Assembly: GCF_002265435.1 (NCBI RefSeq)
Contig: NZ_NOKQ01000134.1
Span: 124,001 to 188,000, forward strand
DNA from: Tetzosporium hominis
Lineage (GTDB): Bacteria; Bacillota; Bacilli; Bacillales_A; Planococcaceae
Reading direction: 5' to 3'
DNA length: 64,000 bases
In this document: piece after piece, positions 45,088 to 55,553 of the stretch
Layout of the letters: each line of letters opens with the position of its first letter
How positions within the stretch are numbered: the stretch's first letter is position 1
Notes under the pieces: generated by a model
What the model was told of the DNA's origin: nothing
Seen by the model: the letters and a program-made list of their open reading frames with translations, nothing else
The model's database searches: none
Translations under genes and position numbers: made by a program

Positions 45088-46254
45088 ATGAAAACTTATT
45101 TAAAACGGTATTTGCATTACGCAGACTTTTCAATCGCATTTGTTTATTTAGTACTTGTCGTCTTCGGACTGGTCATGATTTACAGTTCCTCGTTTTACTG
45201 GGCTGTCGAACGGTATGATTGGGCTCCTGACCACTTTTTCCAGCAACAAAAAACAAACCTTTTCTTAGCGATTCCTGTCTTTTTCATCATGTCTTTATTT
45301 CCTTATAAACACTTCAAAAACAAGTTCGTTATGATCTCGATGGTCAGTGTGATGTTCTTGCTACTGATCCTGGTGCATTTTATTGGGAGTGGTGGAGCGG
45401 CAGGATCTCAAAGCTGGTTATACATTGGCCCCCTCAATTTACAGCCTTCGGAAGTAGCTAAAATTGTGCTTGTTTTGTATTTTTCTAGTTTGTTTGCAAA
45501 AAAAATTCAAAAAGGAACTTTGAATGACCTTACTAATTCCATTTATCCACCCATTCTTATTATGGCTGCGGCAGTTGGTTCTATTATGCTCGAGACAGAT
45601 GTAGGGAACTCGATGATCATTACATTTGTTTGTATTACCGTTATTATCGCTAGTGGAGTTCAGTTCCGAGTGTTCTCAAAACTCCTTGGACTAATTATTA
45701 GCGCTTTTCTGATAATTGGTATTTTGCTATACTTTTTTAGGGACACTATTATTACACCGAGACGATTGGGGCGCCTAGAGGCTTTCTTTAATCCGTTTGC
45801 GTATGAAGAATCCTTTGGATACCAAATCGTCAATGGCTATTTGGCTATTGGTTCAGGGGGCTTAACTGGACTAGGACTCGGGAATTCAAATCAGAAATAC
45901 GGGTATCTACCAGAGCCACATACAGACTTTATCATGGCAGTGATTGCGGAAGAATTAGGAATTATCGGAGTCGTCATTATACTAGCCGGAATTTTCTTCT
46001 TGGTTTTTAAAGGCCTCTCGATTGCTTTGACAGGGCGCGACCCACATGGCCGGATGATTGCTGCCGGGATCGCATCAATTTTTGGCTTCCAAACGTTTGT
46101 AAACCTCGGTGGGATGTTAGGAATAATTCCACTTACAGGTGTACCTCTTCCGTTTATTTCATACGGAGGAACAGCTCTTATTTTATTTTCAGCAGCACTT
46201 GGAATTTTAATGAACGTCACGATGTTCGCACGTTACGAGAAATCAAAAAAATAA
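45088..46254 (+). CDS. ftsW: FtsW/SEDS peptidoglycan polymerase
   Basis: A 388-aa SEDS glycosyltransferase with about ten membrane helices that polymerises septal peptidoglycan from lipid II. SEDS marks: IYSSS at TM1, GPLNLQPSEVAKI, ETDVGNSMI, PEPHTDFIMAVIAEELG with the catalytic-type Asp, and PLPFISYGGTALI. Start ATG 45088 behind AACAAGGTG; the longer frame overlaps the ylaN terminator. Placement between ylaN and pycA equals B. subtilis ftsW (ylaO). A RodA-like role cannot be excluded from sequence alone. Confidence 0.9.
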   Translation: MKTYLKRYLHYADFSIAFVYLVLVVFGLVMIYSSSFYWAVERYDWAPDHFFQQQKTNLFLAIPVFFIMSLFPYKHFKNKFVMISMVSVMFLLLILVHFIGSGGAAGSQSWLYIGPLNLQPSEVAKIVLVLYFSSLFAKKIQKGTLNDLTNSIYPPILIMAAAVGSIMLETDVGNSMIITFVCITVIIASGVQFRVFSKLLGLIISAFLIIGILLYFFRDTIITPRRLGRLEAFFNPFAYEESFGYQIVNGYLAIGSGGLTGLGLGNSNQKYGYLPEPHTDFIMAVIAEELGIIGVVIILAGIFFLVFKGLSIALTGRDPHGRMIAAGIASIFGFQTFVNLGGMLGIIPLTGVPLPFISYGGTALILFSAALGILMNVTMFARYEKSKK

Positions 46255-46274
46255 ACAAAGGGTGGCGATGAAAA

Positions 46275-49200
46275 GTGAACAAGATTAACAAGATTTTAGT
46301 GGCAAACCGAGGGGAAATCGCAATTCGAGTATTCCGTGCATGTACGGAACTAGGAATTCGGACGGTAGCCATTTATTCACGAGAAGATAGTGGATCTTTT
46401 CATCGTTTTAAATCAGATGAATCTTATCTGGTGGGGGATGGCAAAAAGCCAATCGATGCGTATTTAGACATTGAAAATATTATTGAAATTGCCAAGGAGG
46501 CTGGCGTTGACGCCATTCACCCTGGTTACGGATTCTTATCTGAAAATCTCGAATTTGCTAAGCGTTGTGAAGAAGAAGGGATTATCTTCATTGGGCCTAC
46601 ATCGAAACACTTAGATATGTTCGGTGACAAAGTGAAAGCTCGTGAACAAGCTATTGCAGCAGGCATTCCCGTTATTCCAGGGAGCGACGGTCCCATTAAG
46701 TCCATGGAAGAGCTTGAGGCATTTGGTGATACATACGGCTATCCTCTCATGATCAAAGCAGCTTTAGGGGGCGGCGGCCGAGGCATGCGCGTTGTGCCAA
46801 CCAAGGAAGATTTGCAAGAAGCGTATGACCGTGCAAAATCAGAAGCCAAAGCGGCTTTTGGTTCGGACGAAGTCTACGTTGAAAAATTCGTAGACAAACC
46901 AAAACATATTGAAGTACAGATATTAGGAGACCGCCATGGGAACCTCATTCATTTATATGAACGCGATTGTTCCATTCAGCGTCGTCACCAGAAAGTCGTA
47001 GAGATTGCACCGTCGAACGCGTTGAGCAAAGAGCTTCGACAAGAAATTTGTGATGCTGCTGTCAAATTGATGAACAATGTTGGCTATATCAATGCAGGGA
47101 CTGTGGAATTCTTAGTTACAGAAGATGATTTTTATTTCATTGAAGTCAATCCACGTATCCAAGTGGAGCACACGATTACGGAAATGATCACGGGTATCGA
47201 TATCGTGCATTCCCAAATCAAGATTGCCCAAGGATTGAGTTTGACAAGCGAAGAGATGGGAATTCCAGCTCAAGATGAGATTCCTTTATTTGGATTTGCG
47301 ATCCAGTCTCGTGTTACAACAGAAGATCCTCTGAATCAGTTTATGCCTGACACAGGTAAGCTGATGGTTTATCGTTCTGGAGGAGGATTTGGTGTCCGTT
47401 TGGATGCAGGAAACGGCTTCCAAGGGGCGGTCATAACGCCATACTACGATTCGTTACTCGTCAAAGTCTCGACTTGGGGCATGACGTTTAAAGAAGCAGC
47501 TGCCAAAATGGATCGTAACTTACAAGAGTTCCGTATTCGGGGAATCAAAACGAACATTCCGTTCCTTGAAAACGTGGTCAAGCACCAGAACTTTATCGAA
47601 GGGAAGTTCAATACAAGCTTTATCGATAGCACTCCTGAATTATTCTTATTCCCGTCTCGACAAGACCGTGGAACGAAATTACTCAACTATATTGGGAATA
47701 TCAGTGTCAATGGATTCCCAGGTATTGAGCGGAAGCCAAAGCCTGTGTTCCACTTACCACCAAAAGCGGATCAGAAGTTTGATGTAAAGTCATTGAGCGG
47801 TACAAAACAATTGCTTGATTCTGAAGGCACTGAAGGGGTCATCAAGTGGATTAAAGCGCAAGATGATGTGTTGCTTACGGATACAACTTTCCGTGACGCT
47901 CACCAGTCCTTACTTGCAACTCGTGTCCGCTCTTACGACATGTTCCAGATTGCCAATCAAACGGCGCATGGAATGCAAGATGCATTCTCGCTTGAAATGT
48001 GGGGTGGAGCTACATTTGACGTTGCGTACCGATTCTTAAAAGAAGATCCTTGGGACCGCTTGCTGACGTTACGAGAGAAGATTCCAAACGTAATGTTCCA
48101 AATGCTTCTACGCGGAGCAAATGCAGTTGGGTACAAGAACTATCCGGATAACGTCATTCGTGAATTTGTTCAAAAGTCTGCAGATGCAGGAATCGATGTA
48201 TTCCGTATCTTTGACAGTCTCAACTGGATCAAAGGAATGGAAGTGGCTATCGATGCAACTCGCCAAGCTGGAAAGTTAGCAGAAGCAGCGATTTGTTATA
48301 CAGGAGATATTTTAGATGACAGCCGTCAAAAATACACAGTGCAATACTACAAAGACATGGCGAAAGAGCTAGAAGCAGCTGGCGCGCATATTTTAGCTAT
48401 TAAAGATATGGCCGGACTATTAAAGCCGGAAGCTGCCTACCGTCTGATTAGTGAATTAAAAGACACGACGGATCTGCCAATTCACTTGCACACTCATGAT
48501 ACAAGTGGAAATGGTGTGTTCTTGTATGCTCGTGCCATCGATGCTGGTGTAGACATCGTCGATACAGCACTTGGTTCAATGAGTGGGTTGACTTCACAAC
48601 CTTCTGCAAGTTCACTTGCCTATGCACTAAAAGGCACAGGCCGTGACGTCCGAGCAGACGTGAAAGAACTCGAAGCGTTATCCCAGTATTGGGAAGAAGT
48701 TCGTAAATACTACAGCGACTTTGAAAGCGGAATGAAGAGCCCCCACTCTGAAATCTATGTACATGAGATGCCGGGTGGTCAATACTCGAATCTTCAACAG
48801 CAAGCTAAAGCAGTTGGATTAGGCGAACGTTGGGAAGAAGTGAAAGACATGTATTCCTCTGTTAACTTACTGTTTGGAGATGTCGTGAAAGTGACTCCAT
48901 CTTCAAAAGTAGTAGGGGACATGGCATTATTCATGGTACAAAATGATCTAGATGAGTATACAGTGCTAACAAAAGGAAGAACACTGGACTTCCCAGACTC
49001 TGTAATTGAGTTCTTTGAAGGGTATATCGGACAACCGTATGGTGGATTCCCTGAAGAATTGCAGGAAGTCATTCTGAAAGATCGTAAACCAATCACAGTT
49101 CGACCAGGTGAACTTTTAGAGCCTGCTAATTTTGAACAGGTTCGTGAAGAACTATTTAAAAAGATTGGCCGCCCTGTAAGCAGTCACGAAGTGCTAGCCT

Positions 49201-49715
49201 ACCTACTGTATCCAAAAGTGTTCGATGAGTATCGTACGACTGTGGATCAGTTCGGGAATGTGTCTGTACTTGATACACCGACTTTCTTGTACGGAATGAA
49301 ACTTGGTGAAGAAATTGAAGTAGAGATTGAAAAAGGGAAGACGTTGATGATCAAGCTTGTATCTATCAGTGATGCAAACTTAGAAGGGCAACGGACTATC
49401 TACTTTGAGCTAAATGGTCAACCACGTGAAATCTATATTCAAGATATGAATGTAGAAGTGAGCCATGTAGCACGCCGCAAGATTGAGCCAGGAAACGACT
49501 CTCATATTGGTGCTACTATGCCAGGTACAGTTTTGAAAGTTGCGATTGCAAAAGGCAGTAAAGTAAAACGCGGCGAACACTTACTAATTACAGAGGCAAT
49601 GAAGATGGAGACAACAGTTCAAGCACCATTTAACGGAACCATCCAAGAAATTCACGTTGTCGCAGGAGAAGCCATTTCTCCAGGAGATCTTTTAATCGAA
49701 ATCGAAAAAGGGTAA
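46275..49715 (+). CDS. pycA: pyruvate carboxylase
   Basis: A 1146-aa biotin enzyme making oxaloacetate from pyruvate and bicarbonate. Biotin carboxylase domain (1-450, ILVANRGEIA, ATP-grasp GGGGRGMRVV); carboxyltransferase domain (about 530-800, LLTDTTFRDAHQSLLATR); PYC tetramer domain; biotinyl domain with Lys1110 in TEAMKMET. It starts at GTG 46275 behind AGGGTGGCG. In B. subtilis DarB stimulates PycA; in Listeria c-di-AMP inhibits it directly, so the darB gene here is a functional link. Confidence 0.97.
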   Translation: MNKINKILVANRGEIAIRVFRACTELGIRTVAIYSREDSGSFHRFKSDESYLVGDGKKPIDAYLDIENIIEIAKEAGVDAIHPGYGFLSENLEFAKRCEEEGIIFIGPTSKHLDMFGDKVKAREQAIAAGIPVIPGSDGPIKSMEELEAFGDTYGYPLMIKAALGGGGRGMRVVPTKEDLQEAYDRAKSEAKAAFGSDEVYVEKFVDKPKHIEVQILGDRHGNLIHLYERDCSIQRRHQKVVEIAPSNALSKELRQEICDAAVKLMNNVGYINAGTVEFLVTEDDFYFIEVNPRIQVEHTITEMITGIDIVHSQIKIAQGLSLTSEEMGIPAQDEIPLFGFAIQSRVTTEDPLNQFMPDTGKLMVYRSGGGFGVRLDAGNGFQGAVITPYYDSLLVKVSTWGMTFKEAAAKMDRNLQEFRIRGIKTNIPFLENVVKHQNFIEGKFNTSFIDSTPELFLFPSRQDRGTKLLNYIGNISVNGFPGIERKPKPVFHLPPKADQKFDVKSLSGTKQLLDSEGTEGVIKWIKAQDDVLLTDTTFRDAHQSLLATRVRSYDMFQIANQTAHGMQDAFSLEMWGGATFDVAYRFLKEDPWDRLLTLREKIPNVMFQMLLRGANAVGYKNYPDNVIREFVQKSADAGIDVFRIFDSLNWIKGMEVAIDATRQAGKLAEAAICYTGDILDDSRQKYTVQYYKDMAKELEAAGAHILAIKDMAGLLKPEAAYRLISELKDTTDLPIHLHTHDTSGNGVFLYARAIDAGVDIVDTALGSMSGLTSQPSASSLAYALKGTGRDVRADVKELEALSQYWEEVRKYYSDFESGMKSPHSEIYVHEMPGGQYSNLQQQAKAVGLGERWEEVKDMYSSVNLLFGDVVKVTPSSKVVGDMALFMVQNDLDEYTVLTKGRTLDFPDSVIEFFEGYIGQPYGGFPEELQEVILKDRKPITVRPGELLEPANFEQVREELFKKIGRPVSSHEVLAYLLYPKVFDEYRTTVDQFGNVSVLDTPTFLYGMKLGEEIEVEIEKGKTLMIKLVSISDANLEGQRTIYFELNGQPREIYIQDMNVEVSHVARRKIEPGNDSHIGATMPGTVLKVAIAKGSKVKRGEHLLITEAMKMETTVQAPFNGTIQEIHVVAGEAISPGDLLIEIEKG

Positions 49716-49718
49716 CAG

Positions 49719-49752
49719 AAAAGCCTGTCAGCTAATTAGCTGACAGGCTTTT
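49719..49752. terminator. bidirectional terminator, perfect palindrome
   Basis: AAAAGCCTGTCAGCTAA and its exact reverse complement abut, between convergent pycA and ctaA. Confidence 0.9.
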
Positions 49753-49755
49753 TCC

Positions 49756-50676
49756 TTAGTCACGGTGGTAGTTGGCACGACTTCTTGAAACAAGAAGAAT
49801 CATGTAACAAAGCAATCCAAACAGCAACGTGATAAATAGGGAGTGGAACAAGGCGACGAACAAGTTTAGTCGAGTAAGAACCGATAGCATTCCCGTCGTT
49901 GCTTGGAGAGCAACAAGCGTAAATGCAATAATCCAACCGTAGTAAATGACTTTCTGTGATTTGTAGTTTTTAATGACATAAATCATGATGTAGAGCAACC
50001 AGATAAAGATGGCTGCAGCTGCTACCCTGTGACCCATCTGCACCCATTCATACATATTCGTTGGTAATCCAAACTCATTATTGCGGCAAAGCGGCCAATC
50101 TCTACACACCAGGCTTGAATCTGTGTGACGTACAAGGGCTCCGGTGTAAATCACTACATAAGAATAAAGTGTCACGCCAATTGTGTGAAACCGAAGTTTA
50201 GAATCAATAGAAATTTTATTTGTTTCAAATTTCTTGTCCACTTCAAAAACCAAAAGTGTAAGCAAGAAGACTGCTGCAAACGAGATCAAGGAGATTCCAA
50301 AGTGTAAAGCTAATATGAAGTCACCTTGGCCCCATAGAACTTGTGCAGCTCCGATAAGAGCTTGTAACACTAAGAAAAACACGGAGATAAATGCTAAAAA
50401 TTTTGTTTCGCGTACATGACCGATCTTTCTCCAAGACCAAATAGCTAGAGCCAAAATAAGGACGCTGACACCAAGTGTAACGGCTCTATGGGAAAACTCA
50501 ATCAGGACTTCTGCTGTAATTTCTTTAGGAATAAGGTTCCCATTACAGTCAGGCCAGTTACGACCGCATCCAAGTCCACTTTCAGTTTTAGTAACTAGAG
50601 CACCGCCTAATAGAATTAGCAGCATCCCTAAAGTGGAAAGAACAGCGAGCACTTTTAATAATGGATGTATTTTCAC
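49756..50676 (-). CDS. ctaA: heme A synthase
   Basis: A 306-aa, eight-helix membrane enzyme oxidising heme O to heme A. The conserved extracellular Cys pair is C37/C44 in GLGCGRNWPDC; Glu60 and heme His63 are in EFSHR. Further heme His lie in HFGIS, MGHRVAA and FHSLF. It starts with GTG 50676 behind GAAGGTGAAG. Divergent from ctaB, which supplies heme O. Confidence 0.94.
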   Translation of the reverse strand: MKIHPLLKVLAVLSTLGMLLILLGGALVTKTESGLGCGRNWPDCNGNLIPKEITAEVLIEFSHRAVTLGVSVLILALAIWSWRKIGHVRETKFLAFISVFFLVLQALIGAAQVLWGQGDFILALHFGISLISFAAVFLLTLLVFEVDKKFETNKISIDSKLRFHTIGVTLYSYVVIYTGALVRHTDSSLVCRDWPLCRNNEFGLPTNMYEWVQMGHRVAAAAIFIWLLYIMIYVIKNYKSQKVIYYGWIIAFTLVALQATTGMLSVLTRLNLFVALFHSLFITLLFGLLCYMILLVSRSRANYHRD

Positions 50677-50713
50677 TACTTCACCTTCATTTCTCTACCA
50701 TATCTGCTCTTTG

Positions 50714-50742
50714 ATAATAGCGAACCTACGGCTAAAAAACAA
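50714..50742 (-). promoter_or_regulatory. ctaA promoter
   Basis: Minus-strand TTGTTT (50742-50737), 17-bp spacer, TATTAT (50719-50714). About 30 nt of leader precede ctaA. Confidence 0.55.
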
Positions 50743-50778
50743 TGTCAACACCCCGTCTCCCTAAAGATGCCTTTGTTA

Positions 50779-50888
50779 TTTCACACTTTGTTCATAAATT
50801 CGTACCTTCCTCTTCACAACTCTTAGACGGAAATCCATTACTATTAAGTTGTTACGACAAAATGATGGTGTGGGCCATAAATTGTGAA
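50779..50888. promoter_or_regulatory. putative ResD-type sites in the ctaA-ctaB gap
   Basis: TTCACAC (50780-50786), TGTTCAT (50789-50795), TTCACAA (50813-50819) and TTGTGAA (50882-50888) resemble ResD boxes (TTTGTGAAT-like) in both orientations. The last lies about 40 bp before a weak ctaB promoter (TAGAAA-17-TATAGT, 50904-50932), a distance fit for activation. The rest of the 300-bp gap shows nothing else. Confidence 0.4.
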
Positions 50889-50976
50889 ATTCTCGGAACT
50901 AGCTAGAAATCTATGTGGATTTTAGTTATAGTTAAGAGTAGCAGATTATGCTTACATTGATGAAAGGAGGCGCAAC

Positions 50977-51894
50977 ATGTCGAACAGTACGACAATTGCT
51001 GCTACTTCAGAGCCAACTGTTGAATCGACTACGTGGATGCAAGATTTCCTAGCGCTAATTAAAATTGGAATCGTCAATTCCAACTTGATTACGGTATTCA
51101 CAGGGATGTGGTTGGCATTTCAACTGACAGGACGCAGCTTTATACAGGAATTTGATCTAGTACTGCTGACAATTGGGGGTTCGGCATTCATCATAGCGGG
51201 CTCTGCAGCTATGAACAACTGGATTGACCAAGATATCGATCCGATTATGAAACGAACACGTAAACGTCCCACAGTAACAGGTCGTTTTTCCAGTTCAATG
51301 GTTCTGACGATTGCTCTGACTTTACTCGTTGTAGGCGAATTATTGTTATTTATGGCATCTACATCTGCTGGTGTTTGGGGACTTGCCGGCATCATTAGTT
51401 ATGTCGTGCTCTACTCTATGTGGTCTAAGCGGAAATATGTGAGCAATACGGTAGTAGGAAGTATTTCAGGAGCTATCCCACCAATCATTGGTTGGGCTGC
51501 AATTGAACCGGTCATCGGCTGGGAAGCTTGGGCATTATTTTTAATTATGTTTATTTGGCAACCACCGCATTTCTATGCTCTAGCGATGAAGCGGACTGAA
51601 GAGTACCGTGCAGCAAACATTCCGATGCTACCTGTAATTAAAGGCTTCAAACGAACGAAATTGTCAATGTTGCTATGGGTTATTGCACTGCTTCCAGTGC
51701 CATTCTTGTTAAGTTCTTTAGGAACAGGATTCTTAATCTTAGCAACTGCTTTAAATCTTGGTTGGCTATGGCTTGCAATTGCCGGTTATAAAGCACAAGA
51801 TGACTTAAAGTGGGCAACAAAAATGTTTGTTTACTCTCTTAATTACATGACAATCTTATTTGTGTCGATTGTGATCTTTGCAATCTTCATTTAA
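50977..51894 (+). CDS. ctaB: protoheme IX farnesyltransferase (heme O synthase)
   Basis: A 305-aa UbiA-family prenyltransferase, about nine helices, adding a farnesyl group to heme B. The prenyl-diphosphate motif is NNWIDQDIDPIMKRT and the second polar loop is YRAANIPMLP. It starts with ATG 50977 behind AAAGGAGGCGC. Head of the cta cluster. Confidence 0.94.
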   Translation: MSNSTTIAATSEPTVESTTWMQDFLALIKIGIVNSNLITVFTGMWLAFQLTGRSFIQEFDLVLLTIGGSAFIIAGSAAMNNWIDQDIDPIMKRTRKRPTVTGRFSSSMVLTIALTLLVVGELLLFMASTSAGVWGLAGIISYVVLYSMWSKRKYVSNTVVGSISGAIPPIIGWAAIEPVIGWEAWALFLIMFIWQPPHFYALAMKRTEEYRAANIPMLPVIKGFKRTKLSMLLWVIALLPVPFLLSSLGTGFLILATALNLGWLWLAIAGYKAQDDLKWATKMFVYSLNYMTILFVSIVIFAIFI

Positions 51895-51968
51895 GTAGTT
51901 GGATTGTTAGAGCAAGCACACCGAAATTGAAGAACATTACAACTATGAAAGTGGGGTTTGATTTAGCG

Positions 51969-53042
51969 ATGATGAAAGGGCTAAAAAAATGGCGACTCTT
52001 TTCAATGCTAGCAGCGCTTGTGTTTTTCTTAGCTGCTTGTGGCCAAGAGCAAATTTCAACTTTGACTCCACGAGGTCCAGTTGCATCAGAACAATTTGAT
52101 TTGTTGATTCTCTCAACAGCAATCATGACCTTTGTAATTATTGTCGTTGTTGTTATCTATGTATTGGCACTTATGAAGTTCCGACGTTCAAAAGTTGGGG
52201 AAGATACGATTCCTGAACAAGTTGAAGGAAACACGAAACTAGAAATCGTTTGGACAATCATTCCAATCATCTTGCTTTTGATTCTTGCAGTACCTACAGT
52301 TTGGTTAACTTACAAACAAGCTGAAGTCAGCGGCATGGAGCAAGTAGATGAAGAAGGAAACAAAACAGCATTAACAGTTAATGTAACTGCTAAACTTTAC
52401 TGGTGGGAATTTGAATATCCGGATCTTGGAATCGTTACAGCACAAGAATTGGTTGTTCCTACTGGGGAGAAAGTTTACTTTAACTTAAAAGCAGCAGATG
52501 TAAAGCACTCGTTCTGGATTCCATCAATCGGTGGTAAGTTAGATACGAATGTTGAAAACGTAAACAAATTCTACCTTGAATTTGATAAAGAATCAGAAGG
52601 CTTAAAAGACGGCGTGTTTTATGGTAAATGTGCTGAGCTTTGTGGCCCATCACACGCATTGATGGATTTCAAAGTAAAAACACTTAACCGTGAAGACTTT
52701 GATGCTTGGGTAGCAGCTGCTCTTGAAGAGCCAACTGCACCAACAGAAGATTTAGCTGTTCAAGGTGAACAATTATTCGTAGACAATAGCTGTATCGGTT
52801 GTCACGCCACTTCTGGAGCTGGCTCAGCGGGCGGACAAGGCCCTAGCTTAGCAACATTTGGGGATCGTAACCGTATTGCTGGTTACCTAGAGCATAATGA
52901 AGAAAACCTAAAAGGATGGATTAAAAACTCTCAAGAGTATAAAGAAGGCAATACAATGCCTGTTTATCCAGACTTAACGGATGAAGAGCTAAACGCATTA
53001 GCAGCGTATTTAATGGGCTTATCTGTAGAAAATAGAGAATAG
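51969..53042 (+). CDS. ctaC: caa3 cytochrome c oxidase subunit II with fused cytochrome c
   Basis: About 357 aa. Lipoprotein signal with Cys24 (FFLAAC), two membrane helices (about 44-70 and 92-113), and a cupredoxin domain with the CuA ligands in KHSFWIP and CAELCGPSHALM. The C-terminal cytochrome c domain has CIGCH (275-279) and an axial Met in NTMPVYP. The fusion defines the caa3 type. Start choice is uncertain: ATG 51969 or 51972 gives a normal signal peptide, though ATG 51927/51945 are open and the ribosome site is weak (AAGTGGGG 12 nt off). Confidence 0.92.
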   Translation: MMKGLKKWRLFSMLAALVFFLAACGQEQISTLTPRGPVASEQFDLLILSTAIMTFVIIVVVVIYVLALMKFRRSKVGEDTIPEQVEGNTKLEIVWTIIPIILLLILAVPTVWLTYKQAEVSGMEQVDEEGNKTALTVNVTAKLYWWEFEYPDLGIVTAQELVVPTGEKVYFNLKAADVKHSFWIPSIGGKLDTNVENVNKFYLEFDKESEGLKDGVFYGKCAELCGPSHALMDFKVKTLNREDFDAWVAAALEEPTAPTEDLAVQGEQLFVDNSCIGCHATSGAGSAGGQGPSLATFGDRNRIAGYLEHNEENLKGWIKNSQEYKEGNTMPVYPDLTDEELNALAAYLMGLSVENRE

Positions 53043-53060
53043 TCGAAGGAGGTAGAAACT

Positions 53061-54926
53061 GTGAGCGCAATCGCACAGAAAAAAGGCTTTGGCTCTGCTT
53101 TATGGGACTGGTTAACTACCGTAGACCATAAAAAGATTGCCATCCTTTATTTAGCATCTGGTGGGTTCTTCTTCGTTGTCGGTGGTATCGAGGCAATGTT
53201 GATCCGTATCCAGTTAGCTGTTCCGGACAACAGCTTCTTAAGTGCCGGACTTTATAATGAAATTCTTACCATGCATGGTACGACAATGATTTTCCTTGCA
53301 GCCATGCCGATATTATTTGGATATATGAACGCCGTTGTTCCTTTGCAAATTGGAGCGCGTGACGTTGCATTCCCATTCCTAAACTCACTTGGTTTCTGGT
53401 TGTTCTTCTTCGGTGGAATCTTCCTAAACTTATCTTGGTTCATGGGTGGGGCACCTGATGCAGGGTGGACATCTTATGCATCTCTATCCTTGTATTCTCC
53501 AGGTCATGGTATTGACTTCTATGCGCTTGGACTTCAGATTTCCGGGGCAGGTACATATATCGCCGGGATCAACTTCCTAGTAACAATCATTAACATGCGT
53601 GCACCTGGTATGACATATATGCGTATGCCACTATTTACATGGACTACGTTTGTCGCATCTGCACTAATTCTTTTCGCTTTCCCTCCATTAACAATCGGTC
53701 TATTCTTCTTGATCTTTGACCGCATGTTTGGAGCCAACTTCTTTGATCACACTATGGGTGGAAACACGATTATCTGGGAGCACTTATTCTGGATCTTTGG
53801 TCACCCGGAAGTATACATCTTGATTTTACCGGCTTTCGGTATTTTCTCTGAAATCTTTGCCATCTTCTCACGTAAGCGTCTATTCGGTTACTCAGCGATG
53901 GTATTCGCAACTGTTCTTATCGGTTTCTTGGGATTCATGGTATGGGCTCACCACATGTTCACAGTAGGTCTTGGGCCAACAGCAAACGCAATCTTCGCTG
54001 TAGCAACAATGGCTATTGCTGTTCCAACTGGTGTTAAAATCTTTAACTGGCTACTTACCATTTGGGGCGGTAGCATTAAAGTGACTACACCAATGCTATA
54101 CGCGCTTGGATTCATTCCATCGTTCGTAGCAGGTGGGGTAACAGGTGTTATGCAGGCAGCTGCACCACTTGATTATCAATTGCACGATTCGTACTTTATC
54201 GTAGCTCACTTCCACTACGTAATCGTTGGTGGGGTAGTACTTGCGATTTTAGCTGGTCTTCACTTGTACTGGCCGTTAATGTTCAACACAATGTTAAGTG
54301 AAAAACTAGGAAAAATTACATTCTGGTTCTTCTTCCTAGGATTCCACGCAACATTCTTTGTTCAGCATTTCTTGGGTCTAATGGGTATGCCACGTCGTGT
54401 TTACACATTCGGAGCAGAACAAGGATGGGATCTATTCAACTTCATCAGTTCAATGGGTGCAATCTTGATGGCAATTGGTGTTATCGTACTTGTAATCAAC
54501 ATTGTGATGACTACAGTGAAAAATGTTCCAGTTGGAAATGACCCTTGGAAAGATGGACGTACACTTGAGTGGGCGATTCCACAACCAGTGCCGTTCTACA
54601 ACTTCAAACGTACACCACTTGTTCGTGGTCTAGATACATTCTGGATTGAAAAACAAGAAGGCAACAAAGAAGGTATGAGTTACGCTGAACCACTTAGCGA
54701 TATCCACATGCCAAACAACTCGTTCATTCCTTTCGTAATGTCACTTGGATTGTTCATTGCAGCATTCGGTGCATTATATAATGGGGAAAAAGCTTGGGCT
54801 GTGCCAGTCCTAGTCATCGGTCTTGGTATTACATTAGCTTCTATGGCTACTCGTTCATTGAAAGATGATCACGGGTATCACATTCATAAAGAAGATTTAA
54901 TGGATCACAAAGGGGGTAACTACTAA
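53061..54926 (+). CDS. ctaD: caa3 cytochrome c oxidase subunit I
   Basis: A 621-aa catalytic subunit with 12 core helices plus a C-terminal extension typical of Bacillus CtaD. Heme a His is in [10 protein letters not shown]; CuB His-Tyr pair in [12 protein letters not shown]; CuB His-His in WAHHMF; heme His pair in HFHYVIVGG. It starts with GTG 53061 after GAAGGAGGTAG. Proton pumping oxygen reduction at the membrane. Confidence 0.97.
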   Translation: MSAIAQKKGFGSALWDWLTTVDHKKIAILYLASGGFFFVVGGIEAMLIRIQLAVPDNSFLSAGLYNEILTMHGTTMIFLAAMPILFGYMNAVVPLQIGARDVAFPFLNSLGFWLFFFGGIFLNLSWFMGGAPDAGWTSYASLSLYSPGHGIDFYALGLQISGAGTYIAGINFLVTIINMRAPGMTYMRMPLFTWTTFVASALILFAFPPLTIGLFFLIFDRMFGANFFDHTMGGNTIIWEHLFWIFGHPEVYILILPAFGIFSEIFAIFSRKRLFGYSAMVFATVLIGFLGFMVWAHHMFTVGLGPTANAIFAVATMAIAVPTGVKIFNWLLTIWGGSIKVTTPMLYALGFIPSFVAGGVTGVMQAAAPLDYQLHDSYFIVAHFHYVIVGGVVLAILAGLHLYWPLMFNTMLSEKLGKITFWFFFLGFHATFFVQHFLGLMGMPRRVYTFGAEQGWDLFNFISSMGAILMAIGVIVLVINIVMTTVKNVPVGNDPWKDGRTLEWAIPQPVPFYNFKRTPLVRGLDTFWIEKQEGNKEGMSYAEPLSDIHMPNNSFIPFVMSLGLFIAAFGALYNGEKAWAVPVLVIGLGITLASMATRSLKDDHGYHIHKEDLMDHKGGNY

Positions 54927-55552
54927 TGGCTGAAGAAGTGAAATATACCCCTCAAACGTGGCCGGAACATCCGGAAACGGCAAACCTTGAAGGTAAGAAT
55001 AAATTCTTAGGCTTCTGGCTATTCCTTGGTGGAGAGACTGTACTGTTCGCAAGTTTGTTTGCAACATACTTGGCTCTTAAAAACAAAGGACCTGAAGGTA
55101 TGGAATTTACTACACAGTCTTTGTTTGAACTACCACTAGTTTTTGTCATGACGATGTTACTATTAACTTCATCTTTGACATCTGTTTATGCAATGTACCA
55201 TATGAAAAACTTTAATTTCCGCGGTGTTCAAACGTGGATGGCCATTACGGTCCTTCTTGGATTTGGATTCTTAGCTCTAGAAATTTATGAGTTCTATCAC
55301 TATGTACACATCGGTTTCACTTATTCACAAAGTGCGTTCTCTTCTTCCTTCTTTACCTTAGTCGGAATGCACGGGTTGCACGTAGTCATCGGATTAGGAT
55401 GGATCATCCTGTTGATGCTTCGTAATGCAAAACGTGGATTATCAATTTACACGGCTCAAAAATACTATACTGCTTCACTATACTGGCACTTCATCGATGT
55501 TGTGTGGGTATTCATCTTCACAGTAGTATACTTGATGGGAGTGATGGGTTAA
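54926..55552 (+). CDS. ctaE: caa3 cytochrome c oxidase subunit III
   Basis: A 208-aa, five-helix subunit. GGETVLFASLFATYLAL begins helix 1 and GMHGLHVVIGLGWI with WHFIDVVWVFIF ends the fold. The ATG shares its A with the ctaD stop (TAATG). Stabilises the CtaD active site. Confidence 0.95.
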   Translation: MAEEVKYTPQTWPEHPETANLEGKNKFLGFWLFLGGETVLFASLFATYLALKNKGPEGMEFTTQSLFELPLVFVMTMLLLTSSLTSVYAMYHMKNFNFRGVQTWMAITVLLGFGFLALEIYEFYHYVHIGFTYSQSAFSSSFFTLVGMHGLHVVIGLGWIILLMLRNAKRGLSIYTAQKYYTASLYWHFIDVVWVFIFTVVYLMGVMG

Positions 55553-55553
55553 G

